Assembly: GCF_017876095.1 (NCBI RefSeq)
Contig: NZ_JAGINM010000006.1
Span: 186,001-250,000 of the forward strand
DNA: 64,000 nt
Direction: 5' to 3'
Source: Azospirillum agricola
Lineage (GTDB): Bacteria > Pseudomonadota > Alphaproteobacteria > Azospirillales > Azospirillaceae
Shown here one piece after another: positions 10,542-20,237 of this stretch; within the stretch, counting starts at the first letter, position 1; each line of letters begins with the position of its first letter. Below the pieces are notes generated by a model that had not been told where the DNA came from, searched no databases, and was given only the letters and a program-made list of their open reading frames with translations. The translations under genes were made by a program, and so were the position numbers.

Positions 10542-11471
10542 TCAGCAATACATCAGTTCGCGCACATGGGCGGCGCTGGCCGAGGCGAGGGCGCGCAGGT
10601 TGTAGCCGCCCTCCAGCACCGAGACGATGCGGGCGCCGCAATGGGTGCGGGCCAGCTCGCCCAGCTTGCGGGTGGCCCAGACGAAATCGTCGTCGATCAG
10701 GTGCAGCGCCGCCATCGGGTCGCGCGAATGGGCGTCGAAGCCGGCGGAGATGATCAGCAGGTCCGGCTTGAAATGGTCGATGGCCGGCAGCACCGTGTGG
10801 GTCATCGCGTGGCGGAACTCCGGCGACCCCGCCATGGCCGGCAGCGGCGCGTTGACGCAGTTGCCGTACTCGCCCTTTTCGCCCGCGTCGCCGGTGCCGG
10901 GGTAGAGCGGCGACTGGTGGGTCGAGCAGTAGAGCATGTCCGCGTCGAACTGGAAGATGTCCTGGGTGCCGTTGCCGTGGTGGACGTCGAAATCCATCAC
11001 CGCGACCCGTTGCAGCCCGTGGGCGGCGCGCGCGTGGTAGGCGCCGACCGCGGCGTTGTTGAACAGGCAGAAGCCCATCGCCTTCTCCCGCTCGGCGTGG
11101 TGCCCCGGCGGGCGGACGGCGCAGAAGGCGTTGCGCGACTGGCCGGTCGCCACCGAATCCACCGCCGCCACCACCGCGCCCGCGGCGCGCAGCGCCGCCT
11201 CCCCCGAGCCGGGCGAAACCACGGTGTCGCCGTCGATGCCGGCGTGCTCGGCGGCGGGGATCGACGCCATCACCCGGTCGATGTGGGCCTGCGGGTGGGC
11301 GCGCAGAAGCTGTTCGACCGTGGCGCGCGGCGCCTCCTGCCGTTCGAGCATGTGGAACTCTTCGGTCTCCAGCGCGGCGAGCACGGCGCGCAGGCGGTCG
11401 GCGCATTCCGGATGCCCCAGGCCCGTGTCATGGTCCAGGCAGGCCGCGTGGGTGAACAGCGTGGTGAACAT
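10542..11471 (-). CDS. Histone deacetylase family (acetylpolyamine amidohydrolase-like) hydrolase
   Basis: This 309-aa zinc hydrolase carries the class-defining motifs in order: GHPECADRL near the N-terminus, RPPGHHAEREKAMGFCLFN (the tandem catalytic histidines), MDFDVHHGNGTQDIF and SAGFDAHSRDP (zinc ligands), and a C-terminal VLEGGYN. Bacterial relatives deacetylate acetylpolyamines or other small amides; the substrate here is unknown. Start ATG 11471 fits the conserved N-terminus MFTTLFTHAACLDHDTG. It lies 139 bp upstream of xseB on the same strand and may have its own promoter or run into the isoprenoid operon. Confidence 0.9.
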   Translation of the reverse strand: MFTTLFTHAACLDHDTGLGHPECADRLRAVLAALETEEFHMLERQEAPRATVEQLLRAHPQAHIDRVMASIPAAEHAGIDGDTVVSPGSGEAALRAAGAVVAAVDSVATGQSRNAFCAVRPPGHHAEREKAMGFCLFNNAAVGAYHARAAHGLQRVAVMDFDVHHGNGTQDIFQFDADMLYCSTHQSPLYPGTGDAGEKGEYGNCVNAPLPAMAGSPEFRHAMTHTVLPAIDHFKPDLLIISAGFDAHSRDPMAALHLIDDDFVWATRKLGELARTHCGARIVSVLEGGYNLRALASASAAHVRELMYC

Positions 11472-11642
11472 GGCGGTTTCGGTCGTTTTTGTTGGCGTTC
11501 GGGATGGTCGGGACGTTTCCGCCGACCATTCTTCCCGGATCGCCCCCCAAAGTACAGGCCGATTCCAGGACGATTCGTCACAGCCAACCATCCGCATCTT
11601 CACGTATGCAGGGTCCCTCCGAACCGTCCCGCGGACCGTCCT

Positions 11643-11870
11643 TCAGGCCATCCGTTCGATGACGAAACGGTAGACCCCGCCCTCCTCGCCGCTCGACCGC
11701 AGGCGATGGCCGGTGGCCTCGCAGAAGGCGGGAAAATCCTTCAGCGCTCCGGGGTCGGTGGCCTCGACGGTCAGCGTGTCGCCGACGGCGATGGCCTTCA
11801 TCATCTTGCGCGCGCGCAAGACCGGCAGGGGGCACTGCAAGCCCTTGGTGTTCAACGGATGATCGGTCAT
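11643..11870 (-). CDS. tusA: TusA-family sulfur carrier protein
   Basis: A 75-aa protein with the hallmark GLQCPLPVLRARKMMKA, in which the Cys-Pro-x-Pro cysteine carries persulfide sulfur. TusA proteins hand sulfur to tRNA thiolation, molybdenum cofactor or sulfur-oxidation enzymes. The C-terminal GEEGGVYRFVIERMA closes the small two-layer fold. Start ATG 11870 gives the normal family length. It is 170 bp upstream of the deacetylase-like gene on the same strand; no tusBCDE genes are nearby, so the sulfur acceptor is unknown. Confidence 0.88.
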   Translation of the reverse strand: MTDHPLNTKGLQCPLPVLRARKMMKAIAVGDTLTVEATDPGALKDFPAFCEATGHRLRSSGEEGGVYRFVIERMA

Positions 11871-12203
11871 GCAGGGGATGCTAACCGGCAGGCCGCCCGC
11901 TGTCCACGCGCAAGGGCGGCGGCGCCCGGACGATGGCGCGTGGATGGCCGCGCCCGCGACAGCGCCGCGCTTGACCGATTTTATCCACAGAACGGTGGAC
12001 AAAGCCGTGGATAAGCCTGTTGAACCAGCGGCAACGCCTGTCCGAAATCCGTCACACGGGGCGGCCTGGCCGATTCGTCGAAAGGGGTGCCCGAACGGCG
12101 CGCCCGTTGTCCCGGCTGGGCCGCCGGCTCACCCCGAAGATGCTCTGGTCCTCCGCTGCCCGCATGCCGACCATGAGTCAGGCATCCACGGAAGGCGGAG
12201 ACC
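11871..12203. other. Intergenic region with two opposed DnaA-box-like sequences
   Basis: These 333 bp separate divergent tusA and the epimerase gene. A perfect DnaA box TTATCCACA lies at 11981-11989 and TTATCCACG lies on the opposite strand at 12006-12014, with a degenerate third copy (TTGTCCACC on the minus strand) between them. The region is not AT-rich and has no replication genes beside it, so it is not presented as an origin. No gene of its own is evident. See the findings. Confidence 0.45.
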
Positions 12204-13133
<930 letters not shown>

Positions 13134-13190
13134 GCGGATCGCGGAAAACCGGAATCGGTTTGGAGCGTGAATCCGCTCGTCATCAAAAGG

Positions 13191-13232
13191 CTGAGGTTTC
13201 GTGCGTTTCTTATTAGACGCACGAAACCTTAG
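13191..13232. repeat. Long inverted repeat
   Basis: AGGTTTCGTGCGT (13194-13206) pairs perfectly with 13217-13229, and flanking bases extend the stem to about 16 pairs with one G-T. The ten-base loop is TTCTTATTAG, much more AT-rich than its surroundings. On the minus strand it is followed by TTTT, but no minus-strand gene ends here. The preceding sequence from 13138 (GGATCGCGGAAAACCGGAAT) resembles a short repeat common in alphaproteobacterial intergenic DNA. Its role is unknown. Confidence 0.6.
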
Positions 13233-13312
13233 GGATCCTGTCCCAGAGAGTTTGTGCTTCGGCCGTCCGGGCGTCATAACATCGCCCGATATGCAAAAGG
13301 ACGGGACGGCGC

Positions 13313-14104
13313 ATGGCGGTGCGATGGAACAAGTCGGGTGGGATGCCGCGCAGGGGCCGGTCGCTGACGCTGCGCGGCCTGTTCACCGTGCTGGCGGTCC
13401 TGGCCGCGCTGGCCCTGGCGGAGCGGCTGCACCTGCTGCCCGCCGGCACGCTGGAGAGCCTGCTCGGGCAGGAGGAAAAGAAGCCGCGCGGCGGCCGGGG
13501 CCACACGCCGGCTCCGCCGCCGGTCGTGGCGCGCTCGTCCGACCGCATCGATTTCGACCGGACGCAGGCGCTGCTCGACGGCATCCGGGTCGAGGAGGAG
13601 CGGCGGCGCGGCTATGTCCGGGAGGAGTGGCCGCACTGGATCGCCCCCGATCGTGGTTGCCTGAACGCCCGCGAGCAGGTGCTGATCCGTGATTCCCGCC
13701 GCCCGGCCACCCTGTCGCGGAACGGCTGCTCGGTGCTGTCGGGCGACTGGCTCGACCCCTACACCGGCGAGCGCTTCACCGATCCGGGACAGGTCGACAT
13801 CGACCACCGGGTGCCGCTGGAGGAAGCCTACGCCAGCGGCGGCTATGGCTGGACCCGCGAGCGCCGGGCGGCCTACGCCAACGACCTGACCGACCCGCTG
13901 ACCCTGCTGGCCTCCAGCCGCGAGGCCAACCGGGCCAAGGGCTCCAAGGGGCCGGAGGACTGGCTGCCGCCCAAGCGCGACGGCATCTGCCTGTACGTTG
14001 CCGACTGGATCGCCGTGAAGGCCCGCTGGGAACTGGCGATGGACGAGCGGGAGCGGGTGACGGTGGGCAACATCCTGGCCGACTGCCGCCGCTCCGCCCG
14101 CTGA
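13313..14104 (+). CDS. Membrane-anchored HNH endonuclease-like protein (DUF1524 type)
   Basis: The 263-aa protein has a basic N-terminus and one hydrophobic segment (about 20-37, LRGLFTVLAVLAALALAE), then a proline-rich linker and a DUF1524/GmrSD-C-like nuclease domain. The HNH-type core is VDIDHRVPLEEAYASGGYGW, followed by YANDLTDPLTLLASSREANR and KGPEDWLPPKRD. Relatives are often secreted or surface nucleases. The anchor predicts a domain outside the cytoplasmic membrane, but topology is inferred. It is not next to restriction genes. Start ATG 13313 follows AAAAGGACGGGA. Confidence 0.82.
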   Translation: MAVRWNKSGGMPRRGRSLTLRGLFTVLAVLAALALAERLHLLPAGTLESLLGQEEKKPRGGRGHTPAPPPVVARSSDRIDFDRTQALLDGIRVEEERRRGYVREEWPHWIAPDRGCLNAREQVLIRDSRRPATLSRNGCSVLSGDWLDPYTGERFTDPGQVDIDHRVPLEEAYASGGYGWTRERRAAYANDLTDPLTLLASSREANRAKGSKGPEDWLPPKRDGICLYVADWIAVKARWELAMDERERVTVGNILADCRRSAR

Positions 14105-14135
14105 GACGCCGGCCCGGTCCGGGCCGGCGTCTCAG
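14101..14135. terminator. Bidirectional terminator-like hairpin
   Basis: A perfect 16-bp stem (14101-14116 with 14120-14135) and a three-base loop overlap the stop codon of the HNH gene and lie 14 bp from the end of the convergent permease gene. There is no T-run, but the stem is strong and placed between convergent genes. Confidence 0.65.
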
Positions 14136-14148
14136 CGGGGCGTGCGCG

Positions 14149-15474
14149 TCAGTGGAGCGTGGTGGATGCCGCCTGGGCGTCCACATGCGGCTCCTCGCGC
14201 GGGCGCCCGATCCCGAGAAGCTGGTAGAGGCCGAGCGCCGCGATGGTCGCGGTGCCGATCCCGCCGATGGAGAAGCCGCTGGCGGAGATGGTGAAGTCGC
14301 CGGCGCCGAGCACCAGCGTCACGCCGACCGTGATCAGGTTGCGCGGGTCGGAGAAATCGACGCGGTTGTCGACCCACAGCCGCACCATCGCCGCGGCGAT
14401 CAGGCCGAAGACGACGGTCGCCAGCCCGCCCAGCACCGGCGCCGGGATGGTCCGCAGCAGGGCGCCGAACTTCGGCGAGAAGCCGAGCAGGATCGCCGCG
14501 ACGGCGGCGACGACGAAGATCAGCGTCGAGAAGACGCGCGTCACCGCCATCACGCCCATGTTCTCGACATAGGTCGTGACACCGGTGCCGCCGCCGCTTC
14601 CCGAGACGATGGTGGCGATGCCGTCGCCGATGAAGCCGCGGCCGATGAAGCGGTCCAGGTTGCGCCCGGTCATCGCGCCGATGGCCTTGATGTGGCCGAG
14701 ATTCTCGGCGACCAGGATGAAGGCGATGGGGGCGACGAGCGCCATCGCCCCGGCGTCGAAGGTCGGCGTGCGGAAGGCCGGCATGCCGAACCATGGGGCG
14801 GCGGCAAGCTCCGCGAAGCTCACCGGCGGCAGCAGGCCGAATCCGTTCGCCAGGACAAGGTAGAAGACGTAGCCGGACGCGATGCCGGTCAGGATCGACA
14901 GCCGCCGGATGGCGAGCGGCGCGTAGACCGCGACAAGGGCGGTGGCGGCCAGCGTGAACAGGGCCACGAGGGTGTGGGGGCCGGTCCCCTCGATGCCCTT
15001 GACGGCGACCGGCGAGAGGTTGAGGCCGATCGCGGCCCCCACCGCCCCGGTCACGGCGGGCGGCATCAGACGCTCGATCCAGCCGGTGCTGGTCCAGGTC
15101 ACGAGCAGGCCGATCAGGACATAGAGCACGCCGGCCGCGATGATGCCGCCCAGCGCCGGCCCGATGTTCGGGTTGGGCCCCTGGCCGCCGTACCCCGTCA
15201 CCGCGATGACCACGGCGATGAACGAGAAGGAGGAGCCGAGATAGCTCGGCACCCGCCCGGCGGTCAGCACGAGGAAGATCAGCGTGCCGATGCCGGAGAA
15301 CAGGATCGCCAGATTCGGATCGAACCCCATCAGCAGCGGCCCGAGGATGGTCGAGCCGGACATGGCGACGAGATGCTGGACGCCGAGCGTGGCCGTCGAG
15401 CCCCAGGGAAGGCGTTCGTCCGGCTGGACGACGGGGCCGGCCGCAAGCGGCCAGCGCGGGAAGAAATCTGCCAT
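14149..15474 (-). CDS. Nucleobase:cation symporter-2 family permease (uracil/xanthine type)
   Basis: This 441-aa protein is an NCS2 transporter of about 14 hydrophobic segments. The family regions are [20 protein letters not shown] near the N-terminus, [20 protein letters not shown] in the middle and [20 protein letters not shown], which corresponds to the conserved substrate-site helix of UraA-like proteins. It imports a nucleobase with protons across the inner membrane; uracil is the likeliest substrate but this is inference. Start ATG 15474 follows a GGACCTCC-type region and matches the usual N-terminus (MADFFPRW). It is divergent from the zinc-peptidase gene. Confidence 0.9.
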   Translation of the reverse strand: MADFFPRWPLAAGPVVQPDERLPWGSTATLGVQHLVAMSGSTILGPLLMGFDPNLAILFSGIGTLIFLVLTAGRVPSYLGSSFSFIAVVIAVTGYGGQGPNPNIGPALGGIIAAGVLYVLIGLLVTWTSTGWIERLMPPAVTGAVGAAIGLNLSPVAVKGIEGTGPHTLVALFTLAATALVAVYAPLAIRRLSILTGIASGYVFYLVLANGFGLLPPVSFAELAAAPWFGMPAFRTPTFDAGAMALVAPIAFILVAENLGHIKAIGAMTGRNLDRFIGRGFIGDGIATIVSGSGGGTGVTTYVENMGVMAVTRVFSTLIFVVAAVAAILLGFSPKFGALLRTIPAPVLGGLATVVFGLIAAAMVRLWVDNRVDFSDPRNLITVGVTLVLGAGDFTISASGFSIGGIGTATIAALGLYQLLGIGRPREEPHVDAQAASTTLH

Positions 15475-15685
15475 GGAGGTCCTGTTCGGGGCTGTAGGAT
15501 GCCGCGCCGTGGGGATCGAGGCGCGCTGGCCGGGGAAATTGCCGGGAAGCCCAGGCACCGTCAACGTTCTGGCTGCGACGGCCGAACGGCGGCGCAAGGA
15601 AGGCGGGGGTTCAAACGGGTGGGGCGTGGAACGCCGGCCCGCCGGCCGGGTTTCGTCTGCACGAACACGCGGCGGAGGCACGGTC

Positions 15686-16561
15686 ATGCGCTGGCAAGGC
15701 GGACGGGAGAGCGGGAATGTCGAGGACCGGCGCGGCGGATTCGGCGGGGGCGGCGGTCTCCCCATCGGGGTGGGCGGACTCGGGGTCGGCGGGGTGCTGG
15801 TGCTCGTCGTCGTGTCGCTGTTCCTCGGCGTCGATCCGACGGTCCTGCTGAACGGCGGCGAGCCGGAAACGCGGACGGCCGACGTCCGCAACGCCCCGCC
15901 CGGCAGCGCGCCCGACGACGAGCTGGGCCGCTTCGTTTCCGTTGTGCTGGCCGACACGGAGGACACCTGGCGCGGGCTGTTCCAGCAGATGGGCCGGCAG
16001 TACCAGGATCCGACGCTGGTGCTGTTCACCGGCGCCGTCGCCTCCGGCTGCGGCAATGCCCAGGCGGCGATGGGCCCCTTCTATTGCCCGGCCGACCGCA
16101 AGGTCTACATCGACCTCGGATTCTACCGGGAGCTGCGCGACCGTTTCCAGGCACCCGGCGACTTCGCCCAGGCCTACGTCATCGCCCACGAGGTCGGCCA
16201 CCATGTGCAGAACCTGCTCGGCATCTCCGACAAGGTGGAGGCGGCGCAGCGGCGCTCCGGCGACCGCCGGGAGGCGAACGCGCTCTCGGTCCGGCTGGAG
16301 TTGCAGGCCGACTGCTTCGCCGGGCTGTGGGCCAACCACGCCAACCGCGACCGCCGCATCCTGGAGCCCGGCGACGTCGAGGAGGCGCTGACCGCCGCCA
16401 GCGCCATCGGCGACGACCGGCTGCAACGGCAGGCGCGCGGCACCGTCTCGCCCGACAGCTTCACCCACGGCAGCTCCGAGCAGCGGGTCCGCTGGTTCCG
16501 CACCGGCCTGCAAGGCGGCGAACTGCGGCAGTGCGACACCTTCGCCGCCGACCGCCTGTAG
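15686..16561 (+). CDS. ypfJ: YpfJ-family neutral zinc metallopeptidase
   Basis: The 291-aa protein has a glycine-rich N-terminus, one membrane segment (about 31-48, [18 protein letters not shown]) and a zinc-peptidase domain with [17 protein letters not shown] (HExxH site) followed by [17 protein letters not shown]. Conserved cysteines in [19 protein letters not shown] are also family-typical. The domain should face the periplasm. Physiological substrates of YpfJ proteins are poorly known. ATG 15686 gives the conserved [17 protein letters not shown] start. It converges on the CoA-transferase gene with only 15 bp between. Confidence 0.92.
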   Translation: MRWQGGRESGNVEDRRGGFGGGGGLPIGVGGLGVGGVLVLVVVSLFLGVDPTVLLNGGEPETRTADVRNAPPGSAPDDELGRFVSVVLADTEDTWRGLFQQMGRQYQDPTLVLFTGAVASGCGNAQAAMGPFYCPADRKVYIDLGFYRELRDRFQAPGDFAQAYVIAHEVGHHVQNLLGISDKVEAAQRRSGDRREANALSVRLELQADCFAGLWANHANRDRRILEPGDVEEALTAASAIGDDRLQRQARGTVSPDSFTHGSSEQRVRWFRTGLQGGELRQCDTFAADRL

Positions 16562-16576
16562 GCTCAGCCTTCAGGC

Positions 16577-17686
16577 TCAGCGTTCGAGCGGCGGCGCCGG
16601 ACGGGCCGGAGCGCAGGGGGTCCCGGAGAAGCGGACCGGCGCGCGGGCGTTCACCACGGCGCCCTCGCTCGGGTGCTCGACCTCCTGGAAGAAGCCGACG
16701 GCCCTCAGGTGCTCGTCCTCCATCAGATCCTCGATGGAGTTGACCGGCGCGCAGGGGATGTCGAGACGGCGCAGCAGCGCCAGCCAGTGGCCGGTGGTTT
16801 CCGCCGGCAGGCAGCCGGCGAGCCGCTCGTACAGCGCGCCGATCATCGCCGCCCGCGCGGAGTCCGATCCGAGCGCCGCGTCCGCCGCCCAGTCCTCCCG
16901 CCCTGCCGCCGTGAAGAAGGCCCGCCAGTGGGTCGCCGTGTAGGGCATCACGCAGACATGGCCGTCCCGCGTCCGGTAGGGCCGCCGGTGCGCCGACAGG
17001 ACGCGGCTGTAGCCGCTGTCCCCCAGCGGCGGCCGGAAGGTGCGTCCGGCGAGATGCTCGACGGCGAGGAAGGAGGCCATCACCTCGAACATCGGCACCT
17101 CGACGGCCTGACCGGCGCCGGAGACCGAACGGGCCAGCAGCGCCGCGTTGATCGCCGCCACCGCGTGCAGGCCGGTGGTCTTGTCGGCGACGATGGTCGG
17201 GGCGTAGCGCGGCTCGCCGCCGGTGCGGGCGTAGAGTTCCGCCCAGCCGGCCTCCGCCTGGATGACGTCGTCGTAGGCCGGCCGGTCGCGGTAGGGGCCG
17301 TCCTGGCCGTAGCCGACGATCGCGCAATAGACCAGCCGGGGGAACCGCCCGCGCAGCGCCTCATAGCCGAGCCCGAGCCGCCCGATCGCCGACGCCCGCA
17401 TGTTGTGGAGCAGCACGTCCGCCCCGTCGAGCAGGTCGAGGAGCTCCGCCCGCTGGCCGGCGTCCTTGAGGTCGAGGATGCGGCTCTCCTTGTTGCGGTT
17501 GCAGTTGAGGAAGGCGGCGCCCATGCCGGGCGAGCGGGCGGGGCCGGGGGCGCGCATGATGTCGCCGCCGGGCGGCTCGATCTTGATCACCCGCGCGCCG
17601 AAATCGCCGAGCATCTGGCTGGCGTAGGGTCCGGCGATCACGGTGCTGAGGTCGATCACCGTGATGCCGTCGAGCGGCCCGGCCAT
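16577..17686 (-). CDS. Family III CoA-transferase (CaiB/BaiF)
   Basis: The 369-aa protein is a class III CoA-transferase, which moves CoA between carboxylic acids through an aspartyl-CoA thioester. Motifs include the N-terminal GITVIDLSTVIAGPYASQML, KIEPPGGD, LDLKD, and YDDVIQAEAGWAEL, the region that usually holds the catalytic aspartate. It is the last gene of the leftward operon binding protein, aldehyde dehydrogenase, SDR, CoA-transferase and would activate the acid made by the dehydrogenases. ATG 17686 is chosen because the added upstream residues lack family resemblance. Confidence 0.9.
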   Translation of the reverse strand: MAGPLDGITVIDLSTVIAGPYASQMLGDFGARVIKIEPPGGDIMRAPGPARSPGMGAAFLNCNRNKESRILDLKDAGQRAELLDLLDGADVLLHNMRASAIGRLGLGYEALRGRFPRLVYCAIVGYGQDGPYRDRPAYDDVIQAEAGWAELYARTGGEPRYAPTIVADKTTGLHAVAAINAALLARSVSGAGQAVEVPMFEVMASFLAVEHLAGRTFRPPLGDSGYSRVLSAHRRPYRTRDGHVCVMPYTATHWRAFFTAAGREDWAADAALGSDSARAAMIGALYERLAGCLPAETTGHWLALLRRLDIPCAPVNSIEDLMEDEHLRAVGFFQEVEHPSEGAVVNARAPVRFSGTPCAPARPAPPLER

Positions 17687-17752
17687 GGCGTGGTCTCCGT
17701 CCTGGGTATCGGGAAGGCGGGGGCGAGGGGGCGAAGACACGCCCCCCTCCCT

Positions 17753-18523
17753 TCAGCGCGCCGTGAAGCCGCCGTCCACCGGCAGCGCCACGCCGGTGAC
17801 GAAGGACGCGTCGTCCGACGCCAGCCACAGCACCGCGTGGGCGACCTCCTCGGCCTTGCACAGGCGGCCCATCGGCACGGCGGCGAGCATGCGCTCCTGG
17901 TTGGCGGCGGCCTCGGCGGCGATGCCGGAACGGCCGGTGAAGCCGAGCTTCATCGGCGTGTCGGCCAGCCCCGGACACACCACGTTCACCCGCACCCCGT
18001 CGGCGGCGAAGCGCTGGGCCAGCGACTTGGTCAGCCCGACCACCGCGAACTTCGCGGCCGAATAGACCGGGCTGAACATCGAGCCGACGAGGCCCGACAC
18101 CGAGGACGTGAACACCAGCGAACCGCCGCCGCGCTTGCGCATGTGGCCAATGACCTCGCCGGCCGCCAGCGTGGCCGAGGTGATGTTCAGCGCGATCGCT
18201 TGGTCGTAGGCGGCGAGGTCGAGATTCTCGACGCCGCCGGGGCCGGGGATGCCGGCGTGCGCCCACAGCACGTCGACGCCGCCGAGCCGGTCGGCCGCCT
18301 CGTTGATCGAGCCGCGCATCGCCTCGGGGCGGGACAGGTCGGCCTGGATGGTTGCGACCTCGTGGCCAAGGGCCTGCATGTCGGCCTTCAGGCCGGCCAG
18401 CGCGTCGGCGTTGATGTCGATGGCCGCCACGCGGGCGCCTTCCTTCAGGAACAGCTCGACGCCCGCCCGGCCCATTCCGGAGGCGGCGGCCGTCACCACG
18501 ACGAGCTTGTTGGCAAGACGCAT
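17753..18523 (-). CDS. SDR-family NAD(P)-dependent dehydrogenase
   Basis: A 256-aa classical short-chain dehydrogenase. The cofactor loop is VTAAASGMGRAG (a TGxxxGxG variant with Ala replacing the first Gly), with the acidic AIDIN favouring NAD. The active site includes SSVSGLVGS and YSAAKFAVVGLTKSL (Tyr-x3-Lys), and the C-terminus has the usual VTGVALPVDGGFTAR. It probably oxidises a hydroxyl group of the unknown substrate handled by this operon. It lies 31 bp after the aldehyde dehydrogenase and 66 bp before the CoA-transferase. Confidence 0.92.
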   Translation of the reverse strand: MRLANKLVVVTAAASGMGRAGVELFLKEGARVAAIDINADALAGLKADMQALGHEVATIQADLSRPEAMRGSINEAADRLGGVDVLWAHAGIPGPGGVENLDLAAYDQAIALNITSATLAAGEVIGHMRKRGGGSLVFTSSVSGLVGSMFSPVYSAAKFAVVGLTKSLAQRFAADGVRVNVVCPGLADTPMKLGFTGRSGIAAEAAANQERMLAAVPMGRLCKAEEVAHAVLWLASDDASFVTGVALPVDGGFTAR

Positions 18524-18554
18524 GATCGGAACTCTCTGTTTTGAATTTGAAGGG

Positions 18555-20039
18555 TCAGCGGGCGTAGGCGTCGGGGAAGCGGCCGGTGGTGCTGATCACC
18601 GTGGTGCGCGTCTCCAGGTAGGAATCGAGCGCCTCGATCCCGTTCTCGCGGCCCCAGCCGCTCGCCTTGAAGCCGCCGTAGGGGGTCGACCAGCGGATGA
18701 AGCGGTAGGTGTTGACCCAGACCATGCCGGCGCGGATGCGGCTCGACACCCGGTGGGCGCGGCCGACGTCGCCGGTCCACAGCCCGGCGGTCAGGCCGTA
18801 GGCGGTGTCGTTGGCGAGCGCCACCGCCTCGTCCTCGTCATCGAACGGGATCAGCGAGGCGACCGGGCCGAAGATCTCCTCCCGCGCGATCCGCATGTCG
18901 TTGGAGACGTTGGCGAAGACGGTCGGTTCGACGAAATAGCCGGCGGCGTGGTCCGGCCCGTTCAGACGGCGGCCGCCGGTCACCAGCTCGGCGCCCTCGT
19001 TCCGGCCGATGTCGATGTAGGACAGCGTCTTGGCGAGCTGCTCCTCGTGCGCCTGCGGCCCCATGTGGGTCGCCTCGTCGAGCGGCAGCCCGACCCGCAC
19101 GCGGCCGGCGCGCTCGACGAACGCCTCGACGACGCGGTCGTAGACGGGGCGCTGCACCAGCACGCGCGATCCCAGCGCGCAGCTCTGCCCGCACAGCGTC
19201 CAGGCGGAGTTGGTCGCGGCGTTGAGCGCCTGCTCCAGGTCGGTGTCGGCGAACAGGATGTGGGGGGACTTGCCGCCCAGCTCGAAGGTGAAGCGCTTCA
19301 TCGTCTCGGCGCCGGCGCGCAGGATCGACTTGGCGGTGGTGCCCTCGCCGGTGAAGGCGATCTTGTCGATTCCGGGATGGGCGACGAGATGCTCGCCCGC
19401 TCCGTCCTTGCCGTAGCCCGGCACGACGTTGAGGACTCCGGGCGGGAAGCCGGCCTCGTCGAACAGCTTGGCCAGCTCCAGCGAGGTGACCGGGGTGTGC
19501 TCGGCCGGCTTGAGGACCACGGTGCAGCCGGCGGCGAGCGCCGGGCCGAGCTTCCACAGGGCGGCCATCAGCGGCACGTTCCACGGCGTGATGGCGCCGA
19601 CGACGCCGACCGGCACGCGGGACGTGAAGGCGTGGACGCTGTCGTCGAAGGGAATGGTGCGGCCGGCGTTCTTGTCGGCCAGCGACGCCCACCAATGGTA
19701 GGCGTTGGAATGGCCTGAGATGTCGGCCAGGGATTCGCGCAGGGCCCGGCCGGAATCGCGGGTTTCCAGCACGGCCAGCGCGCGGGCGTGCTCCTTGTAG
19801 AGGTCGGCGAAGCGGCGGATCAGGGCGGCGCGCTCGTGGCCGGGCATGCGGCCCCAGGGGCCGTCCAGCGCGGCGCGGGCGGCGGCGACCGCCTTGTCGA
19901 CGTCGCGCTTGCCGCCATAGGCCACGACGGCCCAGGGACGGCCGACCGACGGGTCGACGCTCTCCATGAGCCCCCCGTCCTCCGGCGCGACCCAGGCGCC
20001 GCCGATGTAGAGATGCTCGTAGCGGGCGATGCTGTCCAT
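18555..20039 (-). CDS. Aldehyde dehydrogenase family protein
   Basis: The 494-aa NAD(P)-dependent aldehyde dehydrogenase has the cofactor-binding TPWNVPLMAALWKLGPALA, FTFELGGKSPHILF with the general-base glutamate, and TLCGQSCALGSRVLVQ with the catalytic cysteine, then EEIFGPVASLIPF. It would oxidise an aldehyde made from the transported substrate to an acid. ATG 20039 is preceded by GAGAGGGACGC and starts the usual MDSIARYEHLYIGG N-terminus. A second, different aldehyde dehydrogenase lies in the GntR-linked operon at 42 kb. Confidence 0.93.
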   Translation of the reverse strand: MDSIARYEHLYIGGAWVAPEDGGLMESVDPSVGRPWAVVAYGGKRDVDKAVAAARAALDGPWGRMPGHERAALIRRFADLYKEHARALAVLETRDSGRALRESLADISGHSNAYHWWASLADKNAGRTIPFDDSVHAFTSRVPVGVVGAITPWNVPLMAALWKLGPALAAGCTVVLKPAEHTPVTSLELAKLFDEAGFPPGVLNVVPGYGKDGAGEHLVAHPGIDKIAFTGEGTTAKSILRAGAETMKRFTFELGGKSPHILFADTDLEQALNAATNSAWTLCGQSCALGSRVLVQRPVYDRVVEAFVERAGRVRVGLPLDEATHMGPQAHEEQLAKTLSYIDIGRNEGAELVTGGRRLNGPDHAAGYFVEPTVFANVSNDMRIAREEIFGPVASLIPFDDEDEAVALANDTAYGLTAGLWTGDVGRAHRVSSRIRAGMVWVNTYRFIRWSTPYGGFKASGWGRENGIEALDSYLETRTTVISTTGRFPDAYAR

Positions 20040-20132
20040 GCGTCCCTCTCGGTTTTTATGGTGTGTCGTTGGGAGCGGGCGTGCGGAGGCCTGTCGGAAC
20101 CTGCGCGGAAACGGTTGGCGCGCAGGCCCTTC

Positions 20133-20215
20133 CGTCATGACCGGGCTTGTCCCGGTCATCCACGCGGAAACCTCGGGCTTGCCTGTGGATGCCCGTGCCA
20201 AGCACGGGCATGACG
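20133..20215. repeat. Dispersed palindromic repeat, copy A
   Basis: An 83-bp imperfect palindrome made of two hairpins: CGTCATGACCGGGCTTGTCC at the left and GTGCCAAGCACGGGCATGAC at the right. It lies between the binding-protein and aldehyde-dehydrogenase genes. Closely related copies are at 25300-25391 and 63469-63558, all intergenic. It may act as an attenuating or RNA-stabilising structure in this transcript. Confidence 0.8.
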
Positions 20216-20237
20216 CTTTCGGGGAGGCCGGACCGGC

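Noticed and set aside
11871..12203. Replication origin suggested by DnaA boxes
   Set aside because: Only two good boxes, no AT-rich unwinding region and no dnaA, parAB or repABC genes nearby.
13191..13232. Integron attC or phage attachment site
   Set aside because: No integrase, no core sequence of an attC site and no tRNA or cassette structure nearby.
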